DNA of 58,832 nucleotides from Alphaproteobacteria bacterium (GCA_002401455.1 NVTE01000005.1:83858-142689), one strand, 5' to 3'; positions 1 through 9,526 are shown, counted from the first letter of the stretch. Numbers and translations: made by a program. The notes: generated from the letters alone by a model not told the origin.

Positions 1-828
1 AAAAAAATCCTGTCCGAGCTCGACAAGAAAGCCACCAAGGACCCCGAAGCCTATGCCGCTTTCTGGAAATCTTTCGGCCCGGTGCTGAAAGAAGGCATCT
101 ATGAAGATTTCGCCCGCCGGGATCAGCTGCTGAACCTGGCCCGCTTTGAAAGCACCGGCCCTGAAGGTCTGCACAGTCTGGCAGATTATGTCGGGCGCAT
201 GAAAGACGGCCAGGAAAACATCTATTACATCACCGGTGACAATCTGACCGTAGCCAAACGCTCCCCGCAACTGGAAGGCTTCAAGGCCAAGGGCATCGAA
301 GTGCTGTTCCTAACCGATGCGGTCGATGATTTCTGGCTGCAGATGGTGACGGAATTTGACGGCAAAAAATTCCAGTCCGTGACCCGGGGCACCGCCGACC
401 TTGACGACAAGAAGGACGGTGACGACGACGAAGACAAAAAATCCACACCGGAGATGGACGCTTTGATCGGGGTGTTGAAAGCCAATCTGGACGGGGTGGT
501 CAAAGACGTGCGCCTGTCCAGCCGACTGACCGACAGTGCGGTCTGCCTGGTGGCCGATGACGGCGATATGGACATTCACCTGCAACGCATCCTCCAGCAG
601 CATCAGCAGCTGGACCAGACCAGCCTGCGGGTATTGGAGATCAATGCCGATCACAGCCTGATCAAAACCATCAGCGCCGCCGCCACCCGGGACGGTTCTA
701 TCGACGCCCTGAAGGATGTCTCAAGTATGCTCCTGGATCAGGCGCGGATCATGGAAGGCCAGCTGCCCGAAGATCCTGTAGCTTTTGCCCAGCGGCTGTC
801 AACGATCATGACCCAAGGTTTGAAATAG
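1..828 (+). CDS. htpG: Chaperone protein HtpG (Hsp90), C-terminal part
   Basis: The reading frame is open at the left edge, so the start lies outside the window; 275 codons plus stop are present. The fragment covers the end of the Hsp90 middle domain (around FWKSFGPVLKEGIYEDFARR) and the C-terminal dimerisation domain. HtpG is the cytosolic ATP-dependent Hsp90 chaperone that remodels client proteins as a dimer. A lysine/aspartate-rich acidic stretch (DDKKDGDDDEDKK, about residues 135-150 of the fragment) links the two domains, as in other alphaproteobacterial HtpG proteins. The ATPase domain is not visible here. The gene ends in a strong terminator shared with the convergent DUF1223 gene. Confidence 0.95.
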   Translation, partial: KKILSELDKKATKDPEAYAAFWKSFGPVLKEGIYEDFARRDQLLNLARFESTGPEGLHSLADYVGRMKDGQENIYYITGDNLTVAKRSPQLEGFKAKGIEVLFLTDAVDDFWLQMVTEFDGKKFQSVTRGTADLDDKKDGDDDEDKKSTPEMDALIGVLKANLDGVVKDVRLSSRLTDSAVCLVADDGDMDIHLQRILQQHQQLDQTSLRVLEINADHSLIKTISAAATRDGSIDALKDVSSMLLDQARIMEGQLPEDPVAFAQRLSTIMTQGLK

Positions 829-853
829 AAGCTGAATATAGCGATTAATTTTT

Positions 854-892
854 TTGAGCGTCCGGCGTTAAAATTCCGGACGCTCAATTTTT
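854..892. terminator. Bidirectional rho-independent terminator, htpG / DUF1223 gene
   Basis: A perfect 12-bp stem (854-865 with 876-887, core GAGCGTCCGG/CCGGACGCTC) and 10-nt loop are followed by TTTTT on the plus strand and preceded by an A/T run that becomes T-rich on the minus strand. It terminates htpG, and its right arm also encodes the last residues of the convergent gene. Confidence 0.9.
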
Positions 893-1647
893 CTCGCCGC
901 CAGAATCGGGCCAGTATCGCCCTCTTGTACCAGCAGGGCATAACCATCATAACTGCCCTCGCCAATGTCCTTCAGGGACAGGGTCAGTTTTATGGCCTCC
1001 CCGCGCCACCTGACAACCCGCTTGATGGCCTGGACCACATTGCGGTATGTCCCGACCTGACCGGCCAGCTCGCCCCTTTTAATGGCCACCGTTTTTTCAA
1101 AATCATAGCCAATGACCCAGATCGTAGCAGATTTTTTCCTTTCCTGGGCGCTGAGGCTGAGCTCAATCATATCTCCAGACAGGGTGAACGAGATCTGCTG
1201 TCCCTTAAGCCTGCTTGCCCCGCGCGCTTGGTCAACTTTATCCCGGGCCAGATCGCGACGGGAGCCGATCACATCATGGCTTCCCTGGATGATCATTTGC
1301 GGGGTATACACACCGTTTTTACCCAGGGAGATATTATAGTTTTTCTGGCGGCTGGTGCAGGCCGCCATGGCCAAGGTATCTTTCCAACCCAGATAATTCC
1401 AATAATCCACAGAATAGCTCAGGGCCAGAATATTGTCCTGCTGGCTGAATTCCGCCAGGATTTTATCGGCCGGCGGGCATAAATTACACCCCTGCGAGGT
1501 AAAGAGCTCAACAACGACGAGATCCGGTCCTTGCTTATTCTCTGTTTTTGGCTGGGCCTGTGCCAGGTTAACCCCAAGGCTGGCCCCAAACATAAAATAT
1601 GCCAACAAAACACATAAAATTCTCATCATAGGTATGGATATCTTCAT
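868..1647 (-). CDS. DUF1223 family secreted thioredoxin-like protein
   Basis: A 259-residue exported protein. An N-terminal signal peptide (hydrophobic stretch about residues 9-30, ending ANLAQAQ-like) is followed by VVELFTSQGCNLCPPADK with a C54-x-x-C57 pair at the start of a thioredoxin-like fold, then YSVDYWNYLGWKD and YTPQMII. These are the hallmarks of DUF1223. The biochemical role of the family is not established; a periplasmic thiol-disulfide function is inferred only from the CxxC. The start was set at the ATG at 1647; an upstream in-frame TTG at 1683 would add 12 basic residues but overlaps likely promoter sequence. The stop codon (868-870) lies in the loop of the shared terminator. 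The gene is divergent from the membrane-protein gene at 1813. Confidence 0.8.
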   Translation of the reverse strand: MKISIPMMRILCVLLAYFMFGASLGVNLAQAQPKTENKQGPDLVVVELFTSQGCNLCPPADKILAEFSQQDNILALSYSVDYWNYLGWKDTLAMAACTSRQKNYNISLGKNGVYTPQMIIQGSHDVIGSRRDLARDKVDQARGASRLKGQQISFTLSGDMIELSLSAQERKKSATIWVIGYDFEKTVAIKRGELAGQVGTYRNVVQAIKRVVRWRGEAIKLTLSLKDIGEGSYDGYALLVQEGDTGPILAARKIERPEF

Positions 1648-1812
1648 GGCTTCACGGTACCTTATAATCCTATAAACTGCCAATCACACTATAGTGAGTT
1701 CAAGCATGGCCAAAAGGGGGCCTTGACGCTCCCGACAATAGAGCGATAAGTACGATGCCGCGCCCCAAAACCGCGCTCAGGAATTGGGGCTACAACCAGG
1801 AAAATAAATTTT

Positions 1813-2658
1813 GTGCACACTCAAAAAATAGCTGTCGGATCATCAATTACAGAAAGTTATCGCTTTCTTGCCGGGCATATGCCGCATTTTTTCAGGCTGA
1901 TCTATGGCCCACTGATCCTCTGGGTGCTGGTCAAGGTGACAGAGCAGGTCCTGAACAGGGAATATGATATCGCCTTTAATGGCAAGAATATCCTGCATCT
2001 GTTCACCGCCGGCTTCGCCATTGTCTGGTACCGTCAATTTCTACTGGGGTCCGATTATGCCAGTTATCGCCTGATGATTAAAAAGGGCTTCACCGGCAAG
2101 CAATTCACCCTGAAGCGGTTCGGACGGGCTGTGATCAGAATCACCGTCATCACCCTGGCACTTTTGGTCCCGGCTATGATCATATCCATCGGCATTATGC
2201 TCTATTATAGCAGCCAGGGCGTGATTTTTACCGAGGATATCATCCAGCAACTGGCGACCAAGACCACCTTCATCGTCATGTTGCTTTTCTCACCAATCAT
2301 GGTCCGCCTGTCCCTCTATACGGCGGGCTTTGCCCTCGGGCGGACCTCGCTCGGTTTTCGCCAGGTCTGGACACAGACCCGGGGCTATACCGCCACCCTG
2401 TGGTGGATGACCATCCGGGGCTTCCTGCCGCTGACCATCTACAGCTATATTCTGACCTGGTTCCTCCACCGGATTATGCAGGAAATGGCGGTCCATTATA
2501 TTTTATCGACTGTACTTATTGAAAGCCTGACTGCGTTCCTGACCTTCATGATGCTGGCCATCGTGGTTGCGGCCAATGCCGAGGCCTTCCGCATCCTGAT
2601 CGGCACCCGGGATGGTGACACCCCCCACCGGGATGATTCCGGCCCCGCGCGGGAATAA
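1813..2658 (+). CDS. Multi-pass membrane protein of unknown function
   Basis: This 281-residue protein was not recognised. It begins with GTG; an AGGAAAA ribosome-binding-like sequence lies about 12 nt upstream. About six hydrophobic segments can be seen, near residues 25-45, 55-75, 105-132, 150-178, 195-218 and 225-262. Polar loops are short and the tail is hydrophilic and charged (GTRDGDTPHRDDSGPARE). There are no Walker, CxxC or catalytic motifs. It stands alone between the divergent DUF1223 gene and the convergent acnA, with which it shares a terminator. A later ATG at residue 23 is a possible alternative start but would cut into the first hydrophobic segment's lead-in. An inner-membrane location is inferred from hydrophobicity only. 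Confidence 0.7.
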   Translation: MHTQKIAVGSSITESYRFLAGHMPHFFRLIYGPLILWVLVKVTEQVLNREYDIAFNGKNILHLFTAGFAIVWYRQFLLGSDYASYRLMIKKGFTGKQFTLKRFGRAVIRITVITLALLVPAMIISIGIMLYYSSQGVIFTEDIIQQLATKTTFIVMLLFSPIMVRLSLYTAGFALGRTSLGFRQVWTQTRGYTATLWWMTIRGFLPLTIYSYILTWFLHRIMQEMAVHYILSTVLIESLTAFLTFMMLAIVVAANAEAFRILIGTRDGDTPHRDDSGPARE

Positions 2659-2680
2659 CAGATTTTTAAAAAATACCACG

Positions 2681-2713
2681 AAAAAAGCCGGATCATATGA
2701 CCCGGCTTTTTTG
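2681..2713. terminator. Bidirectional rho-independent terminator
   Basis: The inverted repeat AAAAAAGCCGG...CCGGCTTTTTT (one internal mismatch around the CATATG centre) has a T run on one side and an A run on the other. It lies between the plus-strand membrane-protein gene and the minus-strand acnA and can serve both. Confidence 0.9.
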
Positions 2714-2733
2714 TCTCAAATCTAGGGCGCCGG

Positions 2734-5424
2734 TTATTCAGCGGCAAGATTGCGCAGGACATAATGCAGGATGCCGCCGTTGGCGAAATATTCGACCTCA
2801 TTGGCCGTATCAATCCGGCACAACACCGTGATCTCTTTGGTCGAGCCATCGGCAAAAGTGACCTTAACCGCCACATCCTGGCGGGGGGTGATGCTGTCAG
2901 CAATGCCGGTGATATCAAAGGTTTCTGTGCCGACCAGGCCCAGACTTTCCCGGCTGTCGCCGTCTTTGAACTGCAGCGGCAACACGCCCATGCCCACCAG
3001 GTTAGACCGGTGAATACGTTCGAAGCTTTCCACCAGCACGGCTTTAACGCCCAGCAGGTTGGTGCCTTTGGCGGCCCAGTCACGACTGGAGCCGGTGCCA
3101 TATTCCTTACCACCGACAACAACCAGCGCTGTGCCACTGTCCTGATAGCGCATGGCCGCATCATAGATGCTGGTCACGTCACCGGACGGATAATGAGTGG
3201 TCCAGCCGCCTTCAGTGCCCGGGGCCATCAGGTTGCGCAGACGGATGTTGGCGAAGGTCCCGCGCATCATCACTTCATGGTTACCACGACGGGAGCCATA
3301 GCTGTTGAAGTCGATCACAGGGATGCCATGATCCGCGAGATATTTACCCGCCGGGCTATCAAGCTTGATGGCACCAGCCGGGGAGATATGGTCGGTGGTG
3401 ATGCTGTCGCCAAGCAGGGCCAGAAGTTTGGCGCCTTCAATGTTGGAGAAGCCACCTTCAGCTTTTTTGCTCATCCCCTGGAAGTAAGGCGGATGGCGGA
3501 TATACGTTGAGTCTTCATCCCAGGCGTAAGTTTCGCCTTCCACCACATTGATTTCCTGCCATTCTTTTGTGCCGGCAAAAACATCCTTGTAACGGTCGAT
3601 GAACATCTCGCGGTTCAGGGAGGAGCCAATAGCTTCAGAAATTTCCGCATTGCTCGGCCAGATGTCTTTCAGGAAAACATCCTTGCCGTTCTGGTCCTGA
3701 CCCAGGGCATCATTAACGATGTCGAAGGTCATGGAGCCAGCGATGGCATAAGCAACAACCAGGGGCGGAGACGCCAGATAGTTGGCTTTGATATCCTGGG
3801 AGATCCGACCTTCAAAGTTCCGGTTACCCGACAGGACTGAGGTACAGACCAGGTCGTTGGCATTGATCGCTTCGGAGACCGGGGCCGCTAATGGACCGGA
3901 GTTGCCGATACAAGTTGTACAGCCAAAACCCACCACATTGAAGCCCAGGGCATCAAGATGCACCTGCAGGCCGGCTTTTTTCAGATATTCCGACACCACC
4001 TGGGAGCCAGGAGCCAGGGAAGCCTTGACCCAAGGCTTGATGGTCAAGCCCAAGGCATGGGCCTTTTTGGCCACAAGGCCCGCCGCCATCATAACGCCCG
4101 GGTTGGAGGTGTTGGTACAGGAGGTAATCGCCGCAATCACCACATCACCGTGACGAATGCCATGGTCCGCGCCCGGAGTCTCGAACGTCTGCCCCTTCTG
4201 GTCCAGCTTGCCGAAATCGGCCAGAACCGTATCAAAGGCCGTGACAGAATTCTTCAGGGCAACCCGGTCCTGAGGACGCTTCGGACCAGAGATATTTGGC
4301 TCAATGGTCGAAATATCCAGTTCCAGAGTGTCGGTATATACCGGCTCCGGGGAATTTTTGTCGAGCCACATACCCTGCTCCTTGGCGTAGGCTTCGACCA
4401 GGGCGATAGTGTCTTCGGAACGGCCGGACAGATGCAGGAATTCCAGGGTCTGGTTTGACACCGGGAAGAAACCACAGGTCGCGCCATATTCCGGAGCCAT
4501 ATTGGCGATGGTCGCTTGGTCGGCCAGGGTCAGTTCGTCCAGCGCACTGCCGAAGAACTCAACAAATTTACCAACCACACCCAATTCACGCAGCATTTCA
4601 ACAACCCGCAGCACCAGATCGGTGGCGGTGATGCCTTCCTGCAATTTACCGGTCATCTTAAAACCAACAACTTCGGGGATCAGCATGGACACCGGCTGGC
4701 CGAGCATGGCGGCTTCGGCTTCGATGCCGCCCACGCCCCAGCCCAGAACCGCCAGGCCGTTGATCATGGTGGTGTGGCTGTCGGTGCCGACACAGGTATC
4801 AGGATAAGCCACGGTCCGGCCGTCTATTTCGGACGTCCAGACGGTTTTGGCAATATATTCCAAATTCACCTGATGGCAGATACCGGTGCCCGGTGGCACG
4901 GCAGAGAAATTGTCAAAGCTGCCCTGGCCCCATTTCAGGAACTGGTAACGTTCCGCATTCCGGGACATTTCCAGGTCAACATTCTGCTTCAGAGCAGACG
5001 CGGTACCGGCATTGTCAACCATTACGGAATGGTCAATCACCAGGTCAACCGGGCTCAGCGGGTTAATCTTCTGGGGATCACCGCCCATTTCCTTCATGGC
5101 GTTACGCATGGCGGCCAGATCAACCACCGCCGGCACACCGGTAAAATCCTGCATCAGGACCCGGGCCGGACGATATTGAATTTCCCGGGTATCACGACCC
5201 AGGTTTTTCTGCCAGTCAACAATCGACTGGACGTCATCGGTCGTCACCGTCACGCCATCTTCAAAGCGCAGCAGGTTTTCCAGCAGAACTTTCAGAGTAT
5301 AGGGCAGTCGGGAAATATCACCGAGTTTTTCTGTTGCTACTTTCAGGGAGTAATAATCATATTCCTTGCCATTGACGTCTAACGTCCGGCGGGTGCCTAG
5401 GGTGTCTTGACCTACAGTTGCCAC
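2734..5424 (-). CDS. acnA: Aconitate hydratase A
   Basis: Aconitase of the AcnA/IRP type, about 896 residues, isomerising citrate to isocitrate through cis-aconitate in the TCA cycle. The [4Fe-4S] ligands appear in SCTNTSNPG and [10 protein letters not shown], and the C-terminal swivel domain has [17 protein letters not shown]. The start is set at GTG 5424. AAAGGAGAA (plus 5431-5439) lies at ideal distance, and the resulting N-terminus [14 protein letters not shown] matches alphaproteobacterial AcnA. The in-frame ATG at 5457 would place that Shine-Dalgarno inside the gene. It is transcribed alone. Two short palindromes in the leader (5465-5477 and 5507-5517) may be regulatory. Confidence 0.97.
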   Translation of the reverse strand: MATVGQDTLGTRRTLDVNGKEYDYYSLKVATEKLGDISRLPYTLKVLLENLLRFEDGVTVTTDDVQSIVDWQKNLGRDTREIQYRPARVLMQDFTGVPAVVDLAAMRNAMKEMGGDPQKINPLSPVDLVIDHSVMVDNAGTASALKQNVDLEMSRNAERYQFLKWGQGSFDNFSAVPPGTGICHQVNLEYIAKTVWTSEIDGRTVAYPDTCVGTDSHTTMINGLAVLGWGVGGIEAEAAMLGQPVSMLIPEVVGFKMTGKLQEGITATDLVLRVVEMLRELGVVGKFVEFFGSALDELTLADQATIANMAPEYGATCGFFPVSNQTLEFLHLSGRSEDTIALVEAYAKEQGMWLDKNSPEPVYTDTLELDISTIEPNISGPKRPQDRVALKNSVTAFDTVLADFGKLDQKGQTFETPGADHGIRHGDVVIAAITSCTNTSNPGVMMAAGLVAKKAHALGLTIKPWVKASLAPGSQVVSEYLKKAGLQVHLDALGFNVVGFGCTTCIGNSGPLAAPVSEAINANDLVCTSVLSGNRNFEGRISQDIKANYLASPPLVVAYAIAGSMTFDIVNDALGQDQNGKDVFLKDIWPSNAEISEAIGSSLNREMFIDRYKDVFAGTKEWQEINVVEGETYAWDEDSTYIRHPPYFQGMSKKAEGGFSNIEGAKLLALLGDSITTDHISPAGAIKLDSPAGKYLADHGIPVIDFNSYGSRRGNHEVMMRGTFANIRLRNLMAPGTEGGWTTHYPSGDVTSIYDAAMRYQDSGTALVVVGGKEYGTGSSRDWAAKGTNLLGVKAVLVESFERIHRSNLVGMGVLPLQFKDGDSRESLGLVGTETFDITGIADSITPRQDVAVKVTFADGSTKEITVLCRIDTANEVEYFANGGILHYVLRNLAAE

Positions 5425-5709
5425 GGGGGGTTCTCCTTTGGAAATAAATACTGACATAAGATAGGTGCTTTTTGCACTAAAACGCGAGGATTCTCAAGCA
5501 AAAATGTTGCACTGCAATCGGTTTTCCCTAAAACACCCCTGAATTGTATATCCGTTTATTGGAATATAAGAATTTATTAATGAATTAAGTTTATACCTTC
5601 ATTAACAGTGGGGTCAGAACAAAGGGGAGGGTCAGGTGACGTCCGTAGCAACCAATGGTACTCAAATAAATGACCCTATTTCGACATATATTATGATCGG
5701 GGAGATCAG
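5425..5709. other. Divergent intergenic region acnA / chemoreceptor
   Basis: This gap of 285 nt holds no gene. On the acnA side there are a GTGC-TTTTT-GCAC hairpin (5465-5477) and an 11-bp perfect palindrome TTGCACTGCAA (5507-5517). Both place TGC/GCA half-sites as a dimeric repressor might use. The middle is AT-rich. On the chemoreceptor side AGGGTCA (about 5627) recurs inverted as TGACCCT (about 5670). A GGGGAGA Shine-Dalgarno precedes the ATG at 5710. No convincing -35/-10 pair was identified. Confidence 0.5.
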
Positions 5710-7323
5710 ATGAAGGATTTTATTAAGCGCTTACAGAAGGTCACCAGAAAAGTCTCAGATCAAAAAACACTGTGGATCATCCTGGGCACCATGTGCGGAA
5801 ATATGCTGCTGCTGGGAGGGGCTTTGCTCTTCTTCGGCCCGCTCTTCTCGACCCTTGTCCTGGTCCCTCTTGGCCTTGGCTGCTTGATTTTCGCGGGAGG
5901 CGCCCTGTTCTGGCGGAAAATATATCTGAACATCGTCTCCATAGGCATCGTCAGAACCGGCATTAACGATGACCTGAACCAGGCTCTGGCCCGCCTGCAG
6001 GAAGAAAAAGAAGAAATCGAGCGCCAGAGAAAAGAAATTCGTAATATGACCCTGCAAGCGGGGCTGGCCACGGAAGTACAGAATCAGGTCGAGGATGAAC
6101 TCAAGTATATGAAGGAATTTGCGGGACTGACCAAAACCAGCTTGTTTAAAATGGCCGATTCCATCGATATCGAACTGCAGAATAATATCCAGGAAATTAC
6201 CGTCCAGGCCGAAAGAGCCAATGACATTGCCACCCAGTTGAAACAGTCCGCCCAGGCGGTTGGCGGCAAATCGGACACTGTGGCCGATGGTGCCGCCCAG
6301 GCCCTGGAAAACACCACCAATGTGCAACGCTCCGCCGAACTGTTAAGTACCGCAGTTGAGGAAATCAGCCGCCAGATGGAACAAACCACGGAACTGACCC
6401 AGAGTGCCGTCACCATCAGTAACAAGACCCAGCAAAGCATCTTCGGGCTGGAGGAAGCCGCCAAGAATATCGAAGGCATCATTGGCCTGATCAATAATAT
6501 TGCCCGCCAGACCAACTTGCTGGCCCTGAATGCCACCATTGAGGCGGCCCGGGCCGGTGATGCCGGCAAAGGCTTTGCCGTTGTCGCCTCAGAAGTCAAG
6601 GCGCTGGCTGGTCAGACGACCCGGTCCATCGACGAGATCACCAAACATATCAATGGCATTCAGGCAAAAGTGAGCGATGCGGTCACCGACATCGATCAGA
6701 TCAAGACCAGCATTGATAAAGTCCAGGCCTCCTCCGACATCATTCGCAAGGAAGTGGACCGTCAGGGCGCAGCAACCCGGGAAATTGCCGTCAGCGTAGC
6801 CGACGCCCGGACCAGCGTCCAGACCGTGACCGAGGGGGCCCATGACATTTCCATTGAAGCCACCAGCAATGTGGGCATTGTCGAGGAGATAAACCAAATT
6901 TCAGAAGGCTTGGCAATCCATGTTCTGTCAATCCGCAATCACATGATGGAAATTGTTCAATGTGCCCTGGATGATAATGAGCGGCGCAGCTCTGAACGAA
7001 TCAGGACGGCCATCGCATCGACCATTACTCTGGATGGCCAAGAAGACATGATGGCCGTTCAAATCCTGGATTATTCCATGGGCGGTATGAAAATTAAACT
7101 GCTGGACCCTTTGCCACCAACTGATTCCAAAAGGGGCCGGATTTCAATGGGAGACTCCAGAACGGCGATCAATTTTGATATCCGCATGTGGGAAGACGAT
7201 ACCCTGAATGTACAATTTGATGACGAAGAAGACCTCATCCGCACCTTTAATATTTTTCTCAATAATCAGGCCCCGGAAAGTGAAGCCGACGACCTGATGG
7301 AAGATGTGGAATTGTTCGGCTAG
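5710..7323 (+). CDS. Methyl-accepting chemotaxis protein with C-terminal PilZ domain
   Basis: A 537-residue chemoreceptor. Two hydrophobic segments at about 21-42 and 46-68 are separated by only a few residues, so there is essentially no periplasmic ligand domain. A charged helix with coiled-coil character follows (about 85-115). The MCP signalling domain spans about 140-415, with the CheA/CheW-contacting hairpin tip around [19 protein letters not shown] at 265-283. The C-terminus is a PilZ domain carrying both c-di-GMP contacts: R426-SSE-R430 (RxxxR) and D454-Y-S456-M-G-G459 (DxSxxG). The likely role is coupling cytoplasmic or membrane state and c-di-GMP level to the chemotaxis kinase. No che genes are nearby. 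MCP-PilZ fusions are known elsewhere in Alphaproteobacteria; the signal sensed here is unknown. Confidence 0.92.
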   Translation: MKDFIKRLQKVTRKVSDQKTLWIILGTMCGNMLLLGGALLFFGPLFSTLVLVPLGLGCLIFAGGALFWRKIYLNIVSIGIVRTGINDDLNQALARLQEEKEEIERQRKEIRNMTLQAGLATEVQNQVEDELKYMKEFAGLTKTSLFKMADSIDIELQNNIQEITVQAERANDIATQLKQSAQAVGGKSDTVADGAAQALENTTNVQRSAELLSTAVEEISRQMEQTTELTQSAVTISNKTQQSIFGLEEAAKNIEGIIGLINNIARQTNLLALNATIEAARAGDAGKGFAVVASEVKALAGQTTRSIDEITKHINGIQAKVSDAVTDIDQIKTSIDKVQASSDIIRKEVDRQGAATREIAVSVADARTSVQTVTEGAHDISIEATSNVGIVEEINQISEGLAIHVLSIRNHMMEIVQCALDDNERRSSERIRTAIASTITLDGQEDMMAVQILDYSMGGMKIKLLDPLPPTDSKRGRISMGDSRTAINFDIRMWEDDTLNVQFDDEEDLIRTFNIFLNNQAPESEADDLMEDVELFG

Positions 7324-7347
7324 CCTATAATATGCAAAGCCTGAATT

Positions 7348-7377
7348 GTGACAACCCTGCCGCAATTCGCCTATAAA
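7348..7377 (+). promoter_or_regulatory. Candidate sigma-70 promoter for the small membrane protein / ccmAB
   Basis: GTGACA (7348-7353), an 18-nt spacer and TATAAA (7372-7377) predict a start near 7384 and a leader of about 100 nt. The inverted repeat GAATTG/CAATTC overlaps the -35 and spacer. Support is from pattern only. Confidence 0.4.
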
Positions 7378-7484
7378 TTACCTTTTTTCTGTCAAAGTAA
7401 GACCGCAAAGCCAATCTATATTCCTCCTTATCAAAGGTAACTACAGCCCAAAGATAACATCTGGCGAACAAGGAGAGAATAACC

Positions 7485-7745
7485 ATGAGACAGCAAAATT
7501 ATCCAGCCACCGCAGTCGTGCTTGCGGCAAAACCGATCTGGCAAAATTTTCCATGGTCAAAAATCACCCTGTCGTTTTTGATGGTCAGCAGCTTCCTGAC
7601 TTTTGCCACCACCGGCGCCAATGGGGCCGAAACCGTCGCCAGCTGGACCGGGCATGTGAGCGAGATCATCGCCGGAACCGCAATTTTCAGCCTGGCCTCC
7701 ATCCTGCTGATCTGGGCCGGACGTCTGCTGCCGAGAAATTTTTAA
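7485..7745 (+). CDS. Small membrane protein, unknown function
   Basis: An 86-residue protein with a strong AAGGAGAG Shine-Dalgarno seven nucleotides before the ATG, which argues that it is truly translated. Hydrophobic segments lie at about 28-47 (ITLSFLMVSSFLTFATTGAN) and 60-80 (IIAGTAIFSLASILLIWAG), giving one or two membrane helices or a signal peptide plus one helix. The first could be cleaved after GANGA, leaving a short single-span protein. It was not recognised as any family. It ends 57 nt before ccmA on the same strand with no terminator between them, so co-transcription with ccmAB is possible, but a role in haem export is only a guess. Confidence 0.65.
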   Translation: MRQQNYPATAVVLAAKPIWQNFPWSKITLSFLMVSSFLTFATTGANGAETVASWTGHVSEIIAGTAIFSLASILLIWAGRLLPRNF

Positions 7746-7802
7746 AAACCCTGCCCCTTTGTATTTCTGCAACTAAATGCTATAGCTTCGAGAAAAGAGG
7801 AT

Positions 7803-8489
7803 ATGGATTTTTTAGTGAGCGACATTTCGACAGATATTCTTTCGGGACAAGGTCTGACCTGTATCAGGGGGGACAAGCCGATCTTTTCGGATCTGGCCTT
7901 TGAGCTGGCCCCGGGTCAGGCCCTGATTTTGAACGGCACCAATGGGTCCGGCAAATCAAGCCTGATGAAAATCATTGCCGGCCTCCTGCCCGCCGAGCAC
8001 GGCACAATGACCTATGGCGGCGAGGCGATCCTGGGCGACCGCGACTGGATCAGCCACAACATCTGTTATTTGGCCCATAAGAACGGCATGAAGCCCGAAC
8101 TGACCGTCGCCGAAAATCTGGCCTTCTGGGCCACCATGGAACATCATGATGGCGATATCGCCATTGAGGCCGCCAAAATAGGCATCGACCATTGTCTCGA
8201 CCTGCCGGTCTGTTACCTATCATCGGGGCAGGCCAGACGGGCCGCCCTGACCCGGGTCCTGTGCCATCCGGGAAAATTCTGGCTGCTGGACGAGCCAACT
8301 GTCGGGCTCGATACCGCAGGGGTAGAGCTGCTGGCCGGCCTGATGAATGATCACCTGAAATCCGGCGGACGCATTCTGGCGGCCACCCATATAGAGCTTG
8401 GCATCGACCCTGATAAGAGCATTCAGCTCAACATGTCAGATTTTTCCTTCACCGCCTCTTATGACCCAGGCGAGGATTTGCTATGCTGA
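7803..8489 (+). CDS. ccmA: Cytochrome c biogenesis haem exporter ATP-binding protein CcmA
   Basis: A 228-residue ABC ATPase. The Walker A is NGTNGSGKSSL (about residues 40-50), the signature is LSSGQARRAALTR and the Walker B is FWLLDEPTVGLD. Together with CcmB and CcmC it drives release of haem-loaded CcmE in System I cytochrome c maturation on the cytoplasmic face of the inner membrane. An AGAGGAT ribosome-binding site precedes the ATG. The stop overlaps the ccmB start by 7 nt, indicating translational coupling. The ABC signature and context (ccmB next, ccmC-I downstream) distinguish it from generic ABC ATPases. Confidence 0.96.
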   Translation: MDFLVSDISTDILSGQGLTCIRGDKPIFSDLAFELAPGQALILNGTNGSGKSSLMKIIAGLLPAEHGTMTYGGEAILGDRDWISHNICYLAHKNGMKPELTVAENLAFWATMEHHDGDIAIEAAKIGIDHCLDLPVCYLSSGQARRAALTRVLCHPGKFWLLDEPTVGLDTAGVELLAGLMNDHLKSGGRILAATHIELGIDPDKSIQLNMSDFSFTASYDPGEDLLC

Positions 8490-9151
8490 AGCTCGCCCTG
8501 TCCATCATCGGCCGGGATGTGCGCCTGTCCATGCGTCATGGCAGCGCCACCACCATGGTTATGGGGTTCTTTGTCATGGTGATCACCATGTTCCCCTTTG
8601 CCATTGGGCCGGAGCAAAATATTCTGCAACGGGTGTCCGTGGGCGTGATCTGGGTCGCGGCCCTGCTATCCTGCCTTCTGTCCCTGGACCGTATGTTCCA
8701 GTCGGATTATGAGGATGGCTCCCTGGACCAGTTTGTCCTGAGCCCGGTGCCGCTGGAGCTGGTGGTGGTGGCTAAATGCATCGCCCATTGGCTGACCACC
8801 TCCCTGCCACTGATCGTCATCGCACCCCTGCTGGGCATCATGATGAATCTCCCGGAACAGGGGTTTAGCGCCTTGATTTATACCATGCTGATCGGCACCC
8901 CGGCCCTCAGTTTTATCGGCGGCATCGGCGCGTCCCTGACCGTGACCCTGCGCCGGGGCGGGGTGTTGTTATCGCTGCTGATCCTGCCGCTGTATATTCC
9001 GGTCCTGATCTTTGGCGTGCTGGCGGTCAAGGCAGCCATTGGCGGCTATCCCGTCATGGAGCATGTCATGCTGTTGTCTGGATTCACTCTGTTCAGCGCG
9101 GCCATTGCCCCCTGGGCGGCGGCGGCGGCGATCAGATCTGGTTTGGAATAA
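8483..9151 (+). CDS. ccmB: Haem exporter permease CcmB
   Basis: A 222-residue integral membrane protein with about six hydrophobic spans, matching CcmB in length and in motifs such as DRMFQSDYEDGSLDQ and the helix-rich C-terminus. It forms the membrane part of the CcmAB ABC complex that uses ATP to release holo-CcmE. It overlaps ccmA by 7 nt at its start. Its last 20 nt overlap the 3' end of the convergent minus-strand gene at 9132. No terminator separates the two, so ccmAB transcripts probably run antisense into that gene or stop by another mechanism. Confidence 0.95.
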   Translation: MLKLALSIIGRDVRLSMRHGSATTMVMGFFVMVITMFPFAIGPEQNILQRVSVGVIWVAALLSCLLSLDRMFQSDYEDGSLDQFVLSPVPLELVVVAKCIAHWLTTSLPLIVIAPLLGIMMNLPEQGFSALIYTMLIGTPALSFIGGIGASLTVTLRRGGVLLSLLILPLYIPVLIFGVLAVKAAIGGYPVMEHVMLLSGFTLFSAAIAPWAAAAAIRSGLE

Positions 9152-9434
9152 CCATCCCGCAATTGAGGTGACGGGGGTCGGTCTCATCAATGGTGGACTT
9201 CAGAAAGGCTGGCATATAGGGCCTCACCCGGTCCATCATGCCATTGAGCATGGGATAATTTCGGCGCAGTTTGCGAGTAAACATGCGAACGGCATAACTT
9301 TCAGAGATCAACAGGCTCAGGCCAACCAGCGTCACCAGCTGCCCCAGCGGCAGCGGCAAGGGGGCCGTGATCAGGCCAATCAGGACGAGCAGCCATCCGA
9401 CGGCTAGTTTTATGGGTCTCTTCAATTTTTTCAT
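9132..9434 (-). CDS. Small two-span membrane protein, PGPGW-like topology
   Basis: About 100 residues starting at the ATG at 9434 (MKKLKRPIKLAVGW). A longer reading from 9473 adds 13 residues with no good ribosome site. Two hydrophobic segments (about 10-27 and 31-48) are joined by a proline-rich turn TAPLPLPLG, and a basic amphipathic tail follows (RMFTRKLRRNYPMLNGMMDRV). This resembles the small PGPGW-type transmembrane family in layout, but the signature itself is not present, so the assignment is weak. The gene sits antisense in the middle of the ccm cluster, overlapping the end of ccmB by 20 nt and sharing its upstream region, including an FNR box, with ccmC. Confidence 0.6.
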   Translation of the reverse strand: MKKLKRPIKLAVGWLLVLIGLITAPLPLPLGQLVTLVGLSLLISESYAVRMFTRKLRRNYPMLNGMMDRVRPYMPAFLKSTIDETDPRHLNCGMVIPNQI

Positions 9435-9484
9435 TATTTCATTCCGAATATCTACACCTACGAATATACACAAGAAAACTTTAC

Positions 9485-9498
9485 TTGATAAATATCAA
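9485..9498. promoter_or_regulatory. FNR/FixK-type box upstream of ccmC
   Basis: TTGATAAATATCAA is a perfect match to the FNR/FixK consensus TTGAT-N4-ATCAA and is fully palindromic. Its centre (9491.5) is 41.5 bp upstream of the start predicted from the TATTAC -10 hexamer at 9521-9526. This is the canonical class II activator position for ccmC. It could also act on the divergent small membrane gene. Confidence 0.75.
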
Positions 9499-9520
9499 TT
9501 TAATTGCGATGAAAGCCCTT

Positions 9521-9526
9521 TATTAC
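9521..9526 (+). promoter_or_regulatory. -10 element of the ccmC-I promoter
   Basis: TATTAC lies 23-28 nt after the FNR box and predicts initiation near 9533, giving a leader of about 53 nt to the ccmC ATG at 9586. No good -35 hexamer is present, as expected for an activator-dependent class II promoter. Confidence 0.55.

Noticed and set aside
4516..5382. Long plus-strand open frame (288 codons) opposite acnA
   Set aside because: It is a mirror of the strongly conserved aconitase gene, with atypical His/Gln-rich composition and no ribosome site.
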